From DASUPK01 sp963724665 (lineage in GTDB: Bacteria; Actinomycetota; Thermoleophilia; Solirubrobacterales; 70-9): a DNA stretch of 64,000 nucleotides. Shown one piece after another: positions 1 to 8,229 of this stretch. Made by a program: the position numbers and the translations under genes. Within the stretch, counting starts at the first letter, position 1; each line of letters opens with the position of its first letter. Location: positions 372,001 through 436,000 of the forward strand of contig CAVRVH010000007.1 of assembly GCA_963724665.1 (NCBI GenBank), given 5' to 3'. The notes under the pieces were generated by a model. It saw nothing but the letters and a program-made list of their open reading frames with translations, had not been told where the DNA came from and did not search any database.

Positions 1-354
1 ACCAAGGTCGTGCCCAGTGGCTATCAGCTCGCCCGCGACTTCCTCTCGGGACCGCCCGGGGACCAGGACGGCGACGGGGTCCCCGATGCGACCGATGCCT
101 GCCCCACGGCGCCGGGTCCGGCTGCGAACAACGGCTGCCCGGCGATCGGAGCTGACCGCGACCGCGACGGGATTCCCGACTCGCAGGACCAGTGCCCGGA
201 CGTGGCCGGCGTCGCCTCGAACGGCGGCTGCCCGGCGACCACAACGCCAGCCGGACCCCAGGCCACCCCGAGCCACTGCAAGAAGGCCAAGCGCAAGAAG
301 CATCACGCCGCGGCGGCCAAGCGCTGCAAGCACAAGAAGCACCACCGGCGCTGA
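1..354 (+). CDS. C-terminal part of a thrombospondin type-3 repeat protein
   Basis: The reading frame is open to the left edge, so this is the C-terminal end of a larger gene whose start lies outside the window. It holds two calcium-binding type-3 repeats (DQDGDGVPDATDACP and DRDRDGIPDSQDQCP), each with the Asp-rich DxDxDG core and a following Cys. After a Pro/Thr/Ala linker it ends in a Lys/His-rich tail (KKAKRKKHH, then KHKKHH). Such repeats are usually extracellular and need Ca2+ to fold. The N-terminal domain that would define its role is not visible. An adhesion or cell-surface role is only an inference. Confidence 0.7.
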   Translation, partial: TKVVPSGYQLARDFLSGPPGDQDGDGVPDATDACPTAPGPAANNGCPAIGADRDRDGIPDSQDQCPDVAGVASNGGCPATTTPAGPQATPSHCKKAKRKKHHAAAAKRCKHKKHHRR

Positions 355-366
355 CGCGCGGCTGAG

Positions 367-864
367 CTACCCGGCAGCGATCGCGGCCAGCTCCTCGATC
401 ACCCCTGCCTGGATGGCACGGCTGTCCGCGAACACCCATGGCGTCCCGCCGACCCCGGCCCGGATCCCGCTGACGAAATCCCTTTCGACGCGCTCGCGGA
501 CCGCGTCGGATCGCCGGTCGGCCTGGAAGCGCTCGAGGTCGATGCCGAAGCGCTCCGCCCGCTCCCATAGATGCGGGTCGTCGACCCGTCCGCGGTCCGC
601 GTAGAGGGAATCGCACATCTCCCAGAAGGCGCCCTGCGCCCCGGCGGCCTCGGCCGCGGCATGCAGCGCGGGCGCCCGCGGGTGCTTGGAGGCCATCGGG
701 AAGTGTCGGAAGCAGAGACGCAGCGCCAGCTCGCGCAGTCGTGCCCAGTCGGCCGCGCAGTACGGGCAGCCGAAGTCCGCGTAGACGATCGCCTCCACCC
801 CCTCCCCCGTGACGTGGTCGTTCTCGCCGATCGGAGGAACGGACGCGCTGGTGAGCTCGCTCAT
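367..864 (-). CDS. DsbA-like thioredoxin-fold protein
   Basis: A 165-residue protein with the DsbA/thioredoxin_4 pattern. A beta strand leads into a CPYC redox motif (Cys33 and Cys36), a helical insert follows, and a cis-Pro segment VGGTPWVF lies near residue 140. This cis-Pro loop preceded by a helical lid is typical of bacterial DsbA-family and NhaA-associated thioredoxin domains. No signal peptide is visible, so it may act in the cytoplasm, unlike classical DsbA. It converges with the preceding type-3 repeat gene. Disulfide oxidoreductase activity is likely from the motif; the partner is unknown. Confidence 0.75.
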   Translation of the reverse strand: MSELTSASVPPIGENDHVTGEGVEAIVYADFGCPYCAADWARLRELALRLCFRHFPMASKHPRAPALHAAAEAAGAQGAFWEMCDSLYADRGRVDDPHLWERAERFGIDLERFQADRRSDAVRERVERDFVSGIRAGVGGTPWVFADSRAIQAGVIEELAAIAAG

Positions 865-932
865 CTCGGCTGAAGCTACACGGGCAAGGACACCGGACGG
901 GAAGCTGTCGCACCCCGAGACGGCCGCCTGGC

Positions 933-1808
933 TCAGCCGGCCAGGACAGTCTCCACGTTGTGGCGGTGGACCGCCTCGTAGGGGGCGAAGTACGTGATGG
1001 ACCCTTCCTCGAGCGATTCGGCGATCAACGCTCGGAGCCCGACCTCGCGTAGGTCGGGCTCGCCCCGCATTCGCATCAACACCTGGATGTAGTCCTCGGT
1101 CGCCGAGATCAGGCCGGTCGAGTAGCCACCGGCTGCAATCACGTCTGGGGAGCCGTGATTGGGCAGGATCCGGTCCGGGGCGATCTCACGCAGCTTCTCG
1201 AGGTTGGCCAGGTGGACGTCGAAGCTCTCCGGCTCGTCGACGTAGGTGACCGTGTCCTCCATCGTGTCGCCGCACAGCAGGAGGCGGTGAGAGGGGAGCC
1301 AGACCATCGTCGCGTCGTCGCTGTGGATGTCCGTGTGGATCAGCTCCACCGTCCTGTCGCCGACCGTGAGCTCGAGGCGATCCGAATAGGTGCGTGTCGG
1401 GAGAATCAGCGGATCGATCGCCGGAGGACCTTCGAGCTCTCCCCGCTCGATCGCAGACCTGCGACGGGCGAGATGCTCTGCGGTGTACTCGGATGAGATC
1501 ACCTCGCAGTCCCGGAAGACCTCGGTGCCCGCAACGTGATCGAGGTGCCAGTGGCTGAGGACGACGGTGAATCCGCTCACCCCCTCCTTCTCCAGATGGC
1601 CCCGCACGAAACGGGCGTGCTCCACCGACGTATGCGTGTCGTAGACCAGTGCGTCGCTGCCTGAAACGAGCGCATAGCTCGCGATTCCGAGAGAGAGCGC
1701 GCCCCCGTCGACCCAGTTCTCCTCCTCGGCGAAGCGGTGGCCCTCGATCCGGCCGTCGTAGAACGCGTACACGCCCTCGGCGGGGCGCAGCACGCGCGTG
1801 TGGTGCAT
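933..1808 (-). CDS. metallo-beta-lactamase-fold hydrolase
   Basis: A 291-residue MBL-fold protein. The metal-binding motif SHWHLDH is at about residues 85-91, a second-site His follows in HTDIHSDD, the bridging Asp is in LLLCGDTMED and the last His is in LPNHGSPD. The start chosen is the ATG at 1808, which overlaps the peroxiredoxin stop by one base (TGATG); the frame stays open upstream but that stretch lies inside the peroxiredoxin gene. The one-base overlap implies translational coupling. The substrate is not identifiable; thioester, lactone or sulfur-compound hydrolysis are all possible for the superfamily. Confidence 0.8.
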   Translation of the reverse strand: MHHTRVLRPAEGVYAFYDGRIEGHRFAEEENWVDGGALSLGIASYALVSGSDALVYDTHTSVEHARFVRGHLEKEGVSGFTVVLSHWHLDHVAGTEVFRDCEVISSEYTAEHLARRRSAIERGELEGPPAIDPLILPTRTYSDRLELTVGDRTVELIHTDIHSDDATMVWLPSHRLLLCGDTMEDTVTYVDEPESFDVHLANLEKLREIAPDRILPNHGSPDVIAAGGYSTGLISATEDYIQVLMRMRGEPDLREVGLRALIAESLEEGSITYFAPYEAVHRHNVETVLAG

Positions 1809-2257
1809 CAGGCCGCGAGTGCGTCGAAGATCAGGTTGGCGCCGGGGATATCGGCCGGCGTCGCCGTCGCGTAGGACCACTTGACCTCGCCGTCCTCGAT
1901 GAGCACGAGCGAGCGGTTGGCATGGTCGACCTGCTCGATCCACGCGCCATAGGCACGGCAGACCTCGCCCTTCGGAAAGAAGTCGGCGAGCAGCGGCATC
2001 GTCAGGTTGAGGTGCTTGCGAAAGGCGCGGTGGCTGTAGCTCGAGTCCACGCTGATCCCGACCAGGGCCGCGCCCTGGGACTCGATTTCTCCGACCACCT
2101 CCTGGTAGAGGCTGAGCTGGTCGGTGCAGACCGGGCTCCAGTCGAGCGGATAGAAGGCGAGCACCAGCTTGCGGTCATCGAAGTCCGAGAGCGATACCTC
2201 GTTGCCCCCGTGGTCCGGCAGTGAGAAGTCCGGTGCTTTTGTGCCGGCCTCGATCAC
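1808..2257 (-). CDS. peroxiredoxin, AhpE/BCP-like
   Basis: A 149-residue AhpC/TSA-family peroxiredoxin. It opens with a typical APDFSLPDHGG segment. The peroxidatic cysteine is Cys44 in the context FYPLDWSPVCT. Cys100 in GEVCRAYG is a second cysteine at a position where some atypical members place a resolving Cys. Overall the sequence recalls mycobacterial AhpE. It should reduce hydroperoxides using thiol donors in the cytoplasm. It lies 15 bases after rpsO and overlaps the MBL gene, so it may be the tail of the translation operon or have its own promoter. Confidence 0.85.
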   Translation of the reverse strand: MIEAGTKAPDFSLPDHGGNEVSLSDFDDRKLVLAFYPLDWSPVCTDQLSLYQEVVGEIESQGAALVGISVDSSYSHRAFRKHLNLTMPLLADFFPKGEVCRAYGAWIEQVDHANRSLVLIEDGEVKWSYATATPADIPGANLIFDALAA

Positions 2258-2272
2258 GCCGTGGGCGCGGCT

Positions 2273-2542
2273 CTAGCGCCGCAGGCCGAGATCCGCGACC
2301 AGGGCGCGGTAACGCTCCAGGTCGTGGCGCTCCAGGTAGCGAAGGATGCGGCGGCGCTTGCCCACCATCTTCAACAGGCCGCGGCGAGAGTGGTGGTCCT
2401 TGCTGTGGGTACGCAGGTGCTCCGTGAGCTCGTTGATGCGCTCGGTGAGCAGCGCGACCTGGACCTCGGCGGATCCGGTGTCCTCGCCCGAACGGCCGTA
2501 CTTGCCGATCAGCTCCTGCTTTTGGTCCTTCGTCAGCGGCAT
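2273..2542 (-). CDS. rpsO: 30S ribosomal protein S15
   Basis: An 89-residue protein with full S15 similarity: MPLTKDQKQELIG at the start, then GSAEVQVALLTERI, HLRTHSKDHHSRRGLL and a KRRRILRYL block before a conserved C-terminus. The frame extends much further upstream, but the family starts at MPLTK and length is normal (about 89 residues). S15 binds 16S rRNA helices 20-22 as an early assembly protein. It sits 20 bases downstream of ribF, the usual bacterial order truB-ribF-rpsO. S15 often represses its own mRNA; no specific leader could be assigned here. Confidence 0.97.
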   Translation of the reverse strand: MPLTKDQKQELIGKYGRSGEDTGSAEVQVALLTERINELTEHLRTHSKDHHSRRGLLKMVGKRRRILRYLERHDLERYRALVADLGLRR

Positions 2543-2562
2543 CGACGCGACAGGGTAGCGAT

Positions 2563-3456
2563 TCAGGCGCCGCGCCCTTCGTACTTGGCGGAGATCTCCT
2601 TCGCCTCTGCAACGTCGCGATGCATCTGCGCGACGAGGTCCTCGACGCTCGGAAACCGCTTCTCGCCGCGGAGCCGGCTGACGAAGGCGACCCGCAGATT
2701 CTGGCCGTAGAGGTCCCCGTCGAAGTCGATCAGATAGGCCTCGATGAGCAGCCCGCGCCCTGTCTCGAAGGTCGGCCGGATACCGACGTTGACCGCCGCG
2801 GGATGGCCGTTGGCGAAGGCCGCGAAGACGCCGTGTCCCGGGACGACCAGACGGTCGTCGGGCACCAGGTTCGCGGTGGGGAAGCCGAGCTCGCGGCCGC
2901 GCTGATCGCCCTCCACCACCCTCCCCTCGACCATGAACGGGGCGCCCAGGCAACGCATGGCGGCGTCGACCTCGCCGGCTGCGACCAGGGCGCGCACCCG
3001 CGTCGAGGAGACGGTCTCGCCATCGACCTCGACCAGCGGGACGATCCGGGTCTCGAATTCATCGCGGCCGGCGAGCATCTCCGGGGTCCCCTTCGCCTTG
3101 GTGCCGAAGCGGAAGTTCTCCCCAACGGAGACCTTCTTCGCGCCGAGTTGCTTGACCAGGATCTCCGAGATGAAGTCCTCAGCCGGGATCTTCATGAACT
3201 CCTTGTCGAAGGGGATGACGACGAGCTCCTCGACCCCGAGCCCGTCGATGACGTCACGCTTCACGTCGAAGGGCATGATCAGCTTCGGGGCAGCGTCGGG
3301 GTTGATCACGCTGAGGGGATGTGGATCGAAGGTCAGCACCGTGTCCGCCTTGTCGATCACCGCCTGGTGGCCCTTGTGGACGCCGTCGAAGACGCCGATC
3401 GCCACGTGACGATCGCGCGGCGTCGCGTCGGGGAGATTGGTGACCTTGATGCTCAT
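2563..3456 (-). CDS. ribF: bifunctional riboflavin kinase / FAD synthetase
   Basis: A 297-residue RibF. The N-terminal FMN adenylyltransferase half starts with AIGVFDGVHKGHQ (nucleotidyltransferase GxxxGHQ motif) and contains the VGENFRFG segment. A linker with SSTRVR follows. The C-terminal riboflavin kinase half has GRELGFPTANL, GVFAAF and the acidic DLYGQ region. It makes FMN and FAD from riboflavin and ATP. It overlaps the truB stop by four bases (ATGA), so translation is coupled. Length and domain order are normal. Confidence 0.95.
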   Translation of the reverse strand: MSIKVTNLPDATPRDRHVAIGVFDGVHKGHQAVIDKADTVLTFDPHPLSVINPDAAPKLIMPFDVKRDVIDGLGVEELVVIPFDKEFMKIPAEDFISEILVKQLGAKKVSVGENFRFGTKAKGTPEMLAGRDEFETRIVPLVEVDGETVSSTRVRALVAAGEVDAAMRCLGAPFMVEGRVVEGDQRGRELGFPTANLVPDDRLVVPGHGVFAAFANGHPAAVNVGIRPTFETGRGLLIEAYLIDFDGDLYGQNLRVAFVSRLRGEKRFPSVEDLVAQMHRDVAEAKEISAKYEGRGA

Positions 3457-4256
3457 ACGAGGACCACTTCGGGCCGTAGATTCTCTCCATCCGGGCGGGC
3501 GACTGCGATGAGGCGGCCGTCATGGGTCAGGCGAACGTGCTCGGGCGGCACGTCGAACGGCTCGGTAACCGGGCGTCCGTGGCCGACTGCCTCCGCCTCG
3601 CTTTCGTCCAGCAGGCGCTCCGGCAGGAACGACATCAGCTCCTCTACCGGGATCTCGACGGGGTCGCCGTCGGGCACCGCCAATCCTCCGATCGCGGTGC
3701 GTCGCAGGGTCTCGCAGTAGGCATCCTCGAGCGTCTCGACCAGCGTGCGGATGTAGGTGCCCGACGAGCACTCGATCTCGAAGGTGGCGCGCTCGCCGTC
3801 GCTGTCGAGCAGCTCGGCACGATGCACCTTGACCCGGCGGGTCGGCGTCTCCACGGTCTCGCCTCGATGGGCCTTCTTATAGAGGCGCTCGCCGTCGACC
3901 TTGACCGCCGAGGTCATCGGCACGCGCTGCTCGATCTCGCCGGTGGGAAGCTCGAGCCCCTTCGGGATCCGCCCCGTCTCCTCCAGCTCCCCGTCGGGAT
4001 CTCCGGTGGAGGAGCGCCAGCCAAGTCGCGCGGTCGCCACGTAGGTCTTGGGCAACTCGAGCAGATAGCGCTGCATCCGGGTTGCCCTCCCGAGCAGGAT
4101 CAGCAGGAGACCGGTGGCAAACGGATCGAGGGTTCCGGCGTGGCCCACCTTCTCGGTGCGCTCCTGCCTGATCTCAGCCACGACATCGTGGGAGGTCACA
4201 CCGGCCGGCTTGTCGACCAGCAGGCCCCGGGCCGGGGTCGGCTCCGCCTGGGCCAC
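3453..4256 (-). CDS. truB: tRNA pseudouridine(55) synthase
   Basis: A 267-residue TruB. It has the GLLVDKPAGVTSHDVV opening and the catalytic motif GHAGTLDPFATGLL; the Asp of TLDP is the nucleophile. PMTSAVKVDGERLYKKAH and the SSGTYIRTL block follow, all diagnostic of the family. It converts U55 in the T loop of tRNAs. It follows nrnA by five bases and overlaps ribF by four, in the standard nusA-infB-rbfA-truB-ribF-rpsO cluster. The C-terminal part beyond residue 215 is shorter and less conserved than a full PUA domain. Confidence 0.95.
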   Translation of the reverse strand: MAQAEPTPARGLLVDKPAGVTSHDVVAEIRQERTEKVGHAGTLDPFATGLLLILLGRATRMQRYLLELPKTYVATARLGWRSSTGDPDGELEETGRIPKGLELPTGEIEQRVPMTSAVKVDGERLYKKAHRGETVETPTRRVKVHRAELLDSDGERATFEIECSSGTYIRTLVETLEDAYCETLRRTAIGGLAVPDGDPVEIPVEELMSFLPERLLDESEAEAVGHGRPVTEPFDVPPEHVRLTHDGRLIAVARPDGENLRPEVVLV

Positions 4257-4261
4257 GGTCG

Positions 4262-5263
4262 CTAGGTCTCGAGCTGAGAGTCGATCTCTGCGATCAGGAA
4301 CTCGACGACCTGCTCGTAGGGCAGGTCGGTGCCGAACCCGGCGGCGCGGCGGTGACCGCCGCCCCCGTGGATTCGAGCGATCGCGGAGACGTCCACGCGT
4401 CCGTCGGTCGAGCGCATGCTCACCTTGCGGGCTGCGCGACCGCCGTCGGCCTGATCGCGGACGACCGCGGCGGCCGCGGTGCCGTCGATGGTCCGGAGGT
4501 GATCGATCACGCCCTCCGTCAGTGCCTCGCTGGCGCCCGTGGCGGCATAGTCGTCACTGGAGATGTAGGTGATCGCGAGACGCCCGTCGTCGAGCAGCTC
4601 GATCTTGCCGAGGGACTGCGCCAGCAGCTTGAGCTTCTCGATCGGGGCGTGCTCGTAGAGGCGGCGATAGACGTCGTTGACCTCCACACCCGCCTCGATC
4701 AGTCCCGCAGCCATCCGGTGGGAACGGGCGTCAGTGTTCTCGTACATGAACTTGCCGGTGTCGGTGACCAGCGCGACGTAGAGGGCGTTGGCGATCTCCG
4801 GAGTCAGCTCCACACCGAGCAGGCCGGCCAGGTCGTAGACGATCTCCGCCGTGCACGAGGCTTGGACATCGACCAGGTTGACCGTGCCGAAGCGCGTGTT
4901 GTCGTGGTGGTGATCGATGTTGATCACCTTGGTGCCGTCCGTCCGGAGGAAGTCGACCGGCATCCGGTCGATGTTCCCGCAGTCCAGGAAGATCACGATC
5001 CGGTCGTTGATATCGGCCGGCGGCTCGTGGAAGACCTCCTCGAGCGGCAGGAAGCGGTACTCGACCGGCAGCGGGAACTCCTTTGCCGCCAGGAACATCA
5101 CCGAGTCCTTGCCGAGCGTCTCGAGGATCCGGTGGGTGGCGAGGAGCGAGCCGAGCGCGTCGCCGTCGGGGTTCTCGTGTGTGGTCAGCAGGAACTTGTC
5201 CCCTGCGCGGATTTCCTCTGCGACAAGGTCGAGATCGCTGGTCAAGACTTCGGTTTCCGTCAT
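4262..5263 (-). CDS. nrnA: DHH-family oligoribonuclease / pAp phosphatase
   Basis: A 333-residue NrnA-type phosphoesterase. Motif I is THENPDGDALGS, motif II is VIFLDCGN, motif III is NIDHHHDN, and the C-terminal DHHA1 motif is IHGGGGHRRAAGF. These place the Mn2+ centre and the substrate-binding glycine loop. NrnA enzymes degrade short RNA oligomers and dephosphorylate 3'-phosphoadenosine 5'-phosphate. The gene lies between rbfA (four-base overlap) and truB, its usual place in Actinobacteria and Firmicutes. No missing key residue was seen. Confidence 0.92.
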   Translation of the reverse strand: MTETEVLTSDLDLVAEEIRAGDKFLLTTHENPDGDALGSLLATHRILETLGKDSVMFLAAKEFPLPVEYRFLPLEEVFHEPPADINDRIVIFLDCGNIDRMPVDFLRTDGTKVINIDHHHDNTRFGTVNLVDVQASCTAEIVYDLAGLLGVELTPEIANALYVALVTDTGKFMYENTDARSHRMAAGLIEAGVEVNDVYRRLYEHAPIEKLKLLAQSLGKIELLDDGRLAITYISSDDYAATGASEALTEGVIDHLRTIDGTAAAAVVRDQADGGRAARKVSMRSTDGRVDVSAIARIHGGGGHRRAAGFGTDLPYEQVVEFLIAEIDSQLET

Positions 5264-5595
5264 TCGTCCTCGAGCAGGCGGGTGATGCGGTCCCCCCGCT
5301 CGACCGTGTCGTCGTATTCGAAGGTCAGCGTCGGTGTCCGCTTCATTCGCATGCCGGCCGCGATCTTCGACTGGAGAACCCCATGGCTCGAGCGCAGGCC
5401 CGCGAGCGAGTCCTCGCGCTCCTCCTGGGAGCCGAGCACGCTGACGTAGACGCGGGCAGCGCGGAGGTCGGGAGAGGTGTCAACGTCGGTCACGGTCACG
5501 AATCCGATACGCGGGTCCTTTAGCTCAGTAGCTATCGCGTCGGCGAGGATCTCTCGGATCGCCTCGTTGACGCGCCGCATCCGGGCCGTCCCCAT
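5260..5595 (-). CDS. rbfA: 30S ribosome-binding factor
   Basis: A 111-residue RbfA. The start MRRVNEAIREILADAI, the ELKDPRIGFVTVT segment with the KH-like fold, and AARVYVSVLG are family hallmarks. It helps late maturation of the 16S rRNA 5' end. The chosen ATG gives a five-residue MGTAR prefix before the usual MRRV beginning; an internal ATG at residue 6 is equally plausible. It overlaps nrnA by four bases and lies 65 bases after the DUF503 gene. Confidence 0.93.
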   Translation of the reverse strand: MGTARMRRVNEAIREILADAIATELKDPRIGFVTVTDVDTSPDLRAARVYVSVLGSQEEREDSLAGLRSSHGVLQSKIAAGMRMKRTPTLTFEYDDTVERGDRITRLLEDE

Positions 5596-5660
5596 CGACC
5601 GGCGACGATAACAGCCGAGCGTAAGGGGAGTTCAGGCAGCCCTTGTTACCAGGACACGAC

Positions 5661-5960
5661 TCAGTTGCGAATGTCGCGCAGGCTGCGCAGGTCCCGTTCG
5701 AACGAGCACCCATCGGGGACGCGGCTCTCGACAAAGCGGCAGAGCCCGTCGGCGCGGTCCGACACCTCGCTGTCCCCGACCAGTGCGCAGAGCAGCGTCG
5801 ACCGCTGCCACTTGTCGTGGCCCTCGGTCTCTGCCACCGACGCACCGAAGCGCCGGCGGATCGAGTCCTTCAGGGACTTGACGAGCTTCCGCTTGCCCTT
5901 CAGGTCATGAACTTCGCCGAAATGCAGGCGAATCTCGATCAGACAGACGAACGCGGTCAC
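5661..5960 (-). CDS. DUF503 (YlxP-like) protein
   Basis: A 99-residue protein with the DUF503 pattern: an opening strand MTAFVCLIEIRLHF, then HDLKGKRKLVKSLKDSIRRRFGASVAET and the later RSTLLCALVGDSE segment. The family is small, found almost only between infB and rbfA, as here, and is thought to assist ribosome biogenesis; a biochemical role is not firmly established. The C-terminus (about residues 80-99) has extra Cys and Arg residues. It follows infB by 25 bases and is probably co-transcribed. Confidence 0.85.
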   Translation of the reverse strand: MTAFVCLIEIRLHFGEVHDLKGKRKLVKSLKDSIRRRFGASVAETEGHDKWQRSTLLCALVGDSEVSDRADGLCRFVESRVPDGCSFERDLRSLRDIRN

Positions 5961-5985
5961 GTTCCCACGCTAGCGCGGGACGGCC

Positions 5986-8229
5986 TCAGGACTCGAGGGT
6001 CTTCTCTACCTGCTTGGTTTCGAAGAACTCGAGGACGTCGCCCTCCTTGATGTCGGCGAAGCCCTCGAGCACGATGCCGCACTCCTGACCCTCGTCCACC
6101 TCGGCGACATCGTCCTTGAAGCGCCGGAGCGAGCCGACCCTGCCGGTCCAGATGATCGTGCCGTCGCGGACCAGGCGGGTGTTGGCGTTGCGGGTGACCT
6201 TGCCGTCGGTGACCAGGCAGCCGGCGATCATGCCGACGCGGGAGGCCTTGAAGGTCTGCTTGACCTCGGCCTGACCGAGATCCTCCTCGACCTCCTCGGG
6301 CTCGAGCATGCCCTCCATCGCCGCGCGGAGCTCCTCGGTGACCTTGTAGATCACCGTGTAGGTGCGGATGTCGATGCCCTCCTGCTCGGCGGCGCGGCGG
6401 GCGTCCGCCAGCGGCCGGACGTTGAAGCCGATGATCACCGCGTCGGAGGCGGCGGCCAGCATCACGTCGGACTCGTTGATTCCACCGGTCTGGGCGTGAA
6501 TGACGTTGACGGGGACCTGTTCCTGCGGCAGCTTGGCGATCTCGTCCTGGAGAGCCTCCAGCGAGCCGGAGACATCGGCCTTGAGCACGATGTTGAGCTC
6601 CTTGAGCTGACCCTCGCTCGCCCTCTGGAAGACCTCCTCCAGGGTGACCTTGCGGGCCTGGCGGCGGGCGAGCTGCTCGGTCTTGAGCCGAGTCTCGCGC
6701 TCCTGTGCGAGTTGGCGGGCCTTGCGCTCGTTCTCCACCACCTGGATGTGTTCGCCGGCTTCGCTGACTCCGTCGAAACCGAGGACCTCCACGGGAGTTC
6801 CGGGTGTGGCCTGCTCGACCCGCTCGCCCTTGTCGTCGAGCATCGCCCTGACCTTGCCCCACACTGGTCCGGCGACGACCGCGTCGCCCACACGAAGGGT
6901 GCCGCGCTGAACCAGCACGCCGGTCACGGGACCGCGGCCCGGGTCGAGTTCGGCCTCCACCACGGTTCCTGAGGCGGGAACGGTGGGGTTGGCGCCCAGC
7001 TCCTCGAGGTCTGTGACGAGCGTGATCATCTCGAGCAGGTTGTCGAGGCCGTCCTTGGTCTTCGCCGAGACGTCGGCGTAGACGGTGTCCCCACCCCACT
7101 CCTCCGGGTTCAGGTCCTGCTGCGCAAGCTCCGTCCGGACGCGGTTGGGATCCGCGCCCTCCTTGTCGATCTTGTTGACGGCGACCAGAATCGGGACGCC
7201 GGCGGCGCGGGCGTGGTCAATCGCCTCGACTGTCTGCGGCATGACGCCATCGTCGGCGGCAACGACGATCACTGCGACGTCGGTGACGCTGGCGCCGCGG
7301 GCGCGCATGGCGGTGAATGCCTCGTGACCCGGCGTGTCGAGGAAGGTGAGCTTCTTGCCGTCGTGGTTCACCTGGTAGGCACCGATGTGCTGGGTGATCC
7401 CTCCGGCCTCCCCTTCGGCGACCTGGGTCTGCCGGATCGCATCGAGCAGCGAGGTCTTGCCGTGGTCGACGTGGCCCATGACCGTGACCACAGGCGGGCG
7501 GTCGACGAGGTCGCCCTCGTCGTCCTCCTCGACGGCCGGGGCCTCGACCTCCTCCTCGGCGGCGGTGACGATCTCAAGCTTGCGGTCGAATTCCTTGGCG
7601 ATCGACTCGACCGACTCGTCCGTGAGCGTCTGGGTGAGGGTCGCCATCTCGCCGTCCTTCATCAGGGCCTTGATCACCTCGGCGGCTGACAGCCCGAGGC
7701 TCTCCGCCACCTCCCGGACGGTCGCGCCGGAGTTGACCTTGATCGCGGGCTGCTCCTCAGGCTGCTTCAGCTCCCTGTCGCTGGGCTCCTCCAGCAACGG
7801 GCGACGCCGGCGGCCGCCGCGGCGGCGAGGCGGACGGGGCGGAGGCTGAGTCTTGGCGATGTGGTCGCGGCGCGCGGCCTGCGAGTCGATCACGACCCGG
7901 CGCCGCTTCTTGGCGGGGCCCTTCTTGGCGGGTGAGGCCGCCGCCGATGCCCCGTCGGCGGGCTTGGAAGCGCCATCGGTCTTGGGGGCCGCGCCCTTCG
8001 CGGGCGCCTTCGCCTTCGCGGGCGCCTTCGTCTTCGGAGCGGCCTTCGTGGCGGTCGCGGTCGCCGAGGCGCCGTCTCCGGAGCCCTTCAGCGCGGCCAG
8101 GGCATCCGACTCCTCCACGCTCGACTGGGCGGCCTTTGCCTCGACGCCGGCAGCCTTCAGCTTGGCAAGCAGCTCCTTGCTGGTCAGGCCCTGGGCCTTG
8201 GCGATCTCATGTACGCGCTTCTTCGCCAC
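5986..8229 (-). CDS. infB: translation initiation factor IF-2
   Basis: A 747-residue IF-2. An IF2-N domain lies at residues 1-50, followed by an Ala/Lys/Pro-rich linker with an Arg-rich run near 131-143, and a second IF2-N-like domain at about 160-220. The GTPase domain has P-loop GHVDHGKT at 252-259, then DTPGHEAFTAMRARG and VNKIDK. Domains II, III and the fMet-tRNA-binding C-terminal domain follow. The start is GTG and shares one base with the nusA stop (TAGTG). It promotes 70S initiation complex formation. Domain order is normal. Confidence 0.96.
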   Translation of the reverse strand: MAKKRVHEIAKAQGLTSKELLAKLKAAGVEAKAAQSSVEESDALAALKGSGDGASATATATKAAPKTKAPAKAKAPAKGAAPKTDGASKPADGASAAASPAKKGPAKKRRRVVIDSQAARRDHIAKTQPPPRPPRRRGGRRRRPLLEEPSDRELKQPEEQPAIKVNSGATVREVAESLGLSAAEVIKALMKDGEMATLTQTLTDESVESIAKEFDRKLEIVTAAEEEVEAPAVEEDDEGDLVDRPPVVTVMGHVDHGKTSLLDAIRQTQVAEGEAGGITQHIGAYQVNHDGKKLTFLDTPGHEAFTAMRARGASVTDVAVIVVAADDGVMPQTVEAIDHARAAGVPILVAVNKIDKEGADPNRVRTELAQQDLNPEEWGGDTVYADVSAKTKDGLDNLLEMITLVTDLEELGANPTVPASGTVVEAELDPGRGPVTGVLVQRGTLRVGDAVVAGPVWGKVRAMLDDKGERVEQATPGTPVEVLGFDGVSEAGEHIQVVENERKARQLAQERETRLKTEQLARRQARKVTLEEVFQRASEGQLKELNIVLKADVSGSLEALQDEIAKLPQEQVPVNVIHAQTGGINESDVMLAAASDAVIIGFNVRPLADARRAAEQEGIDIRTYTVIYKVTEELRAAMEGMLEPEEVEEDLGQAEVKQTFKASRVGMIAGCLVTDGKVTRNANTRLVRDGTIIWTGRVGSLRRFKDDVAEVDEGQECGIVLEGFADIKEGDVLEFFETKQVEKTLES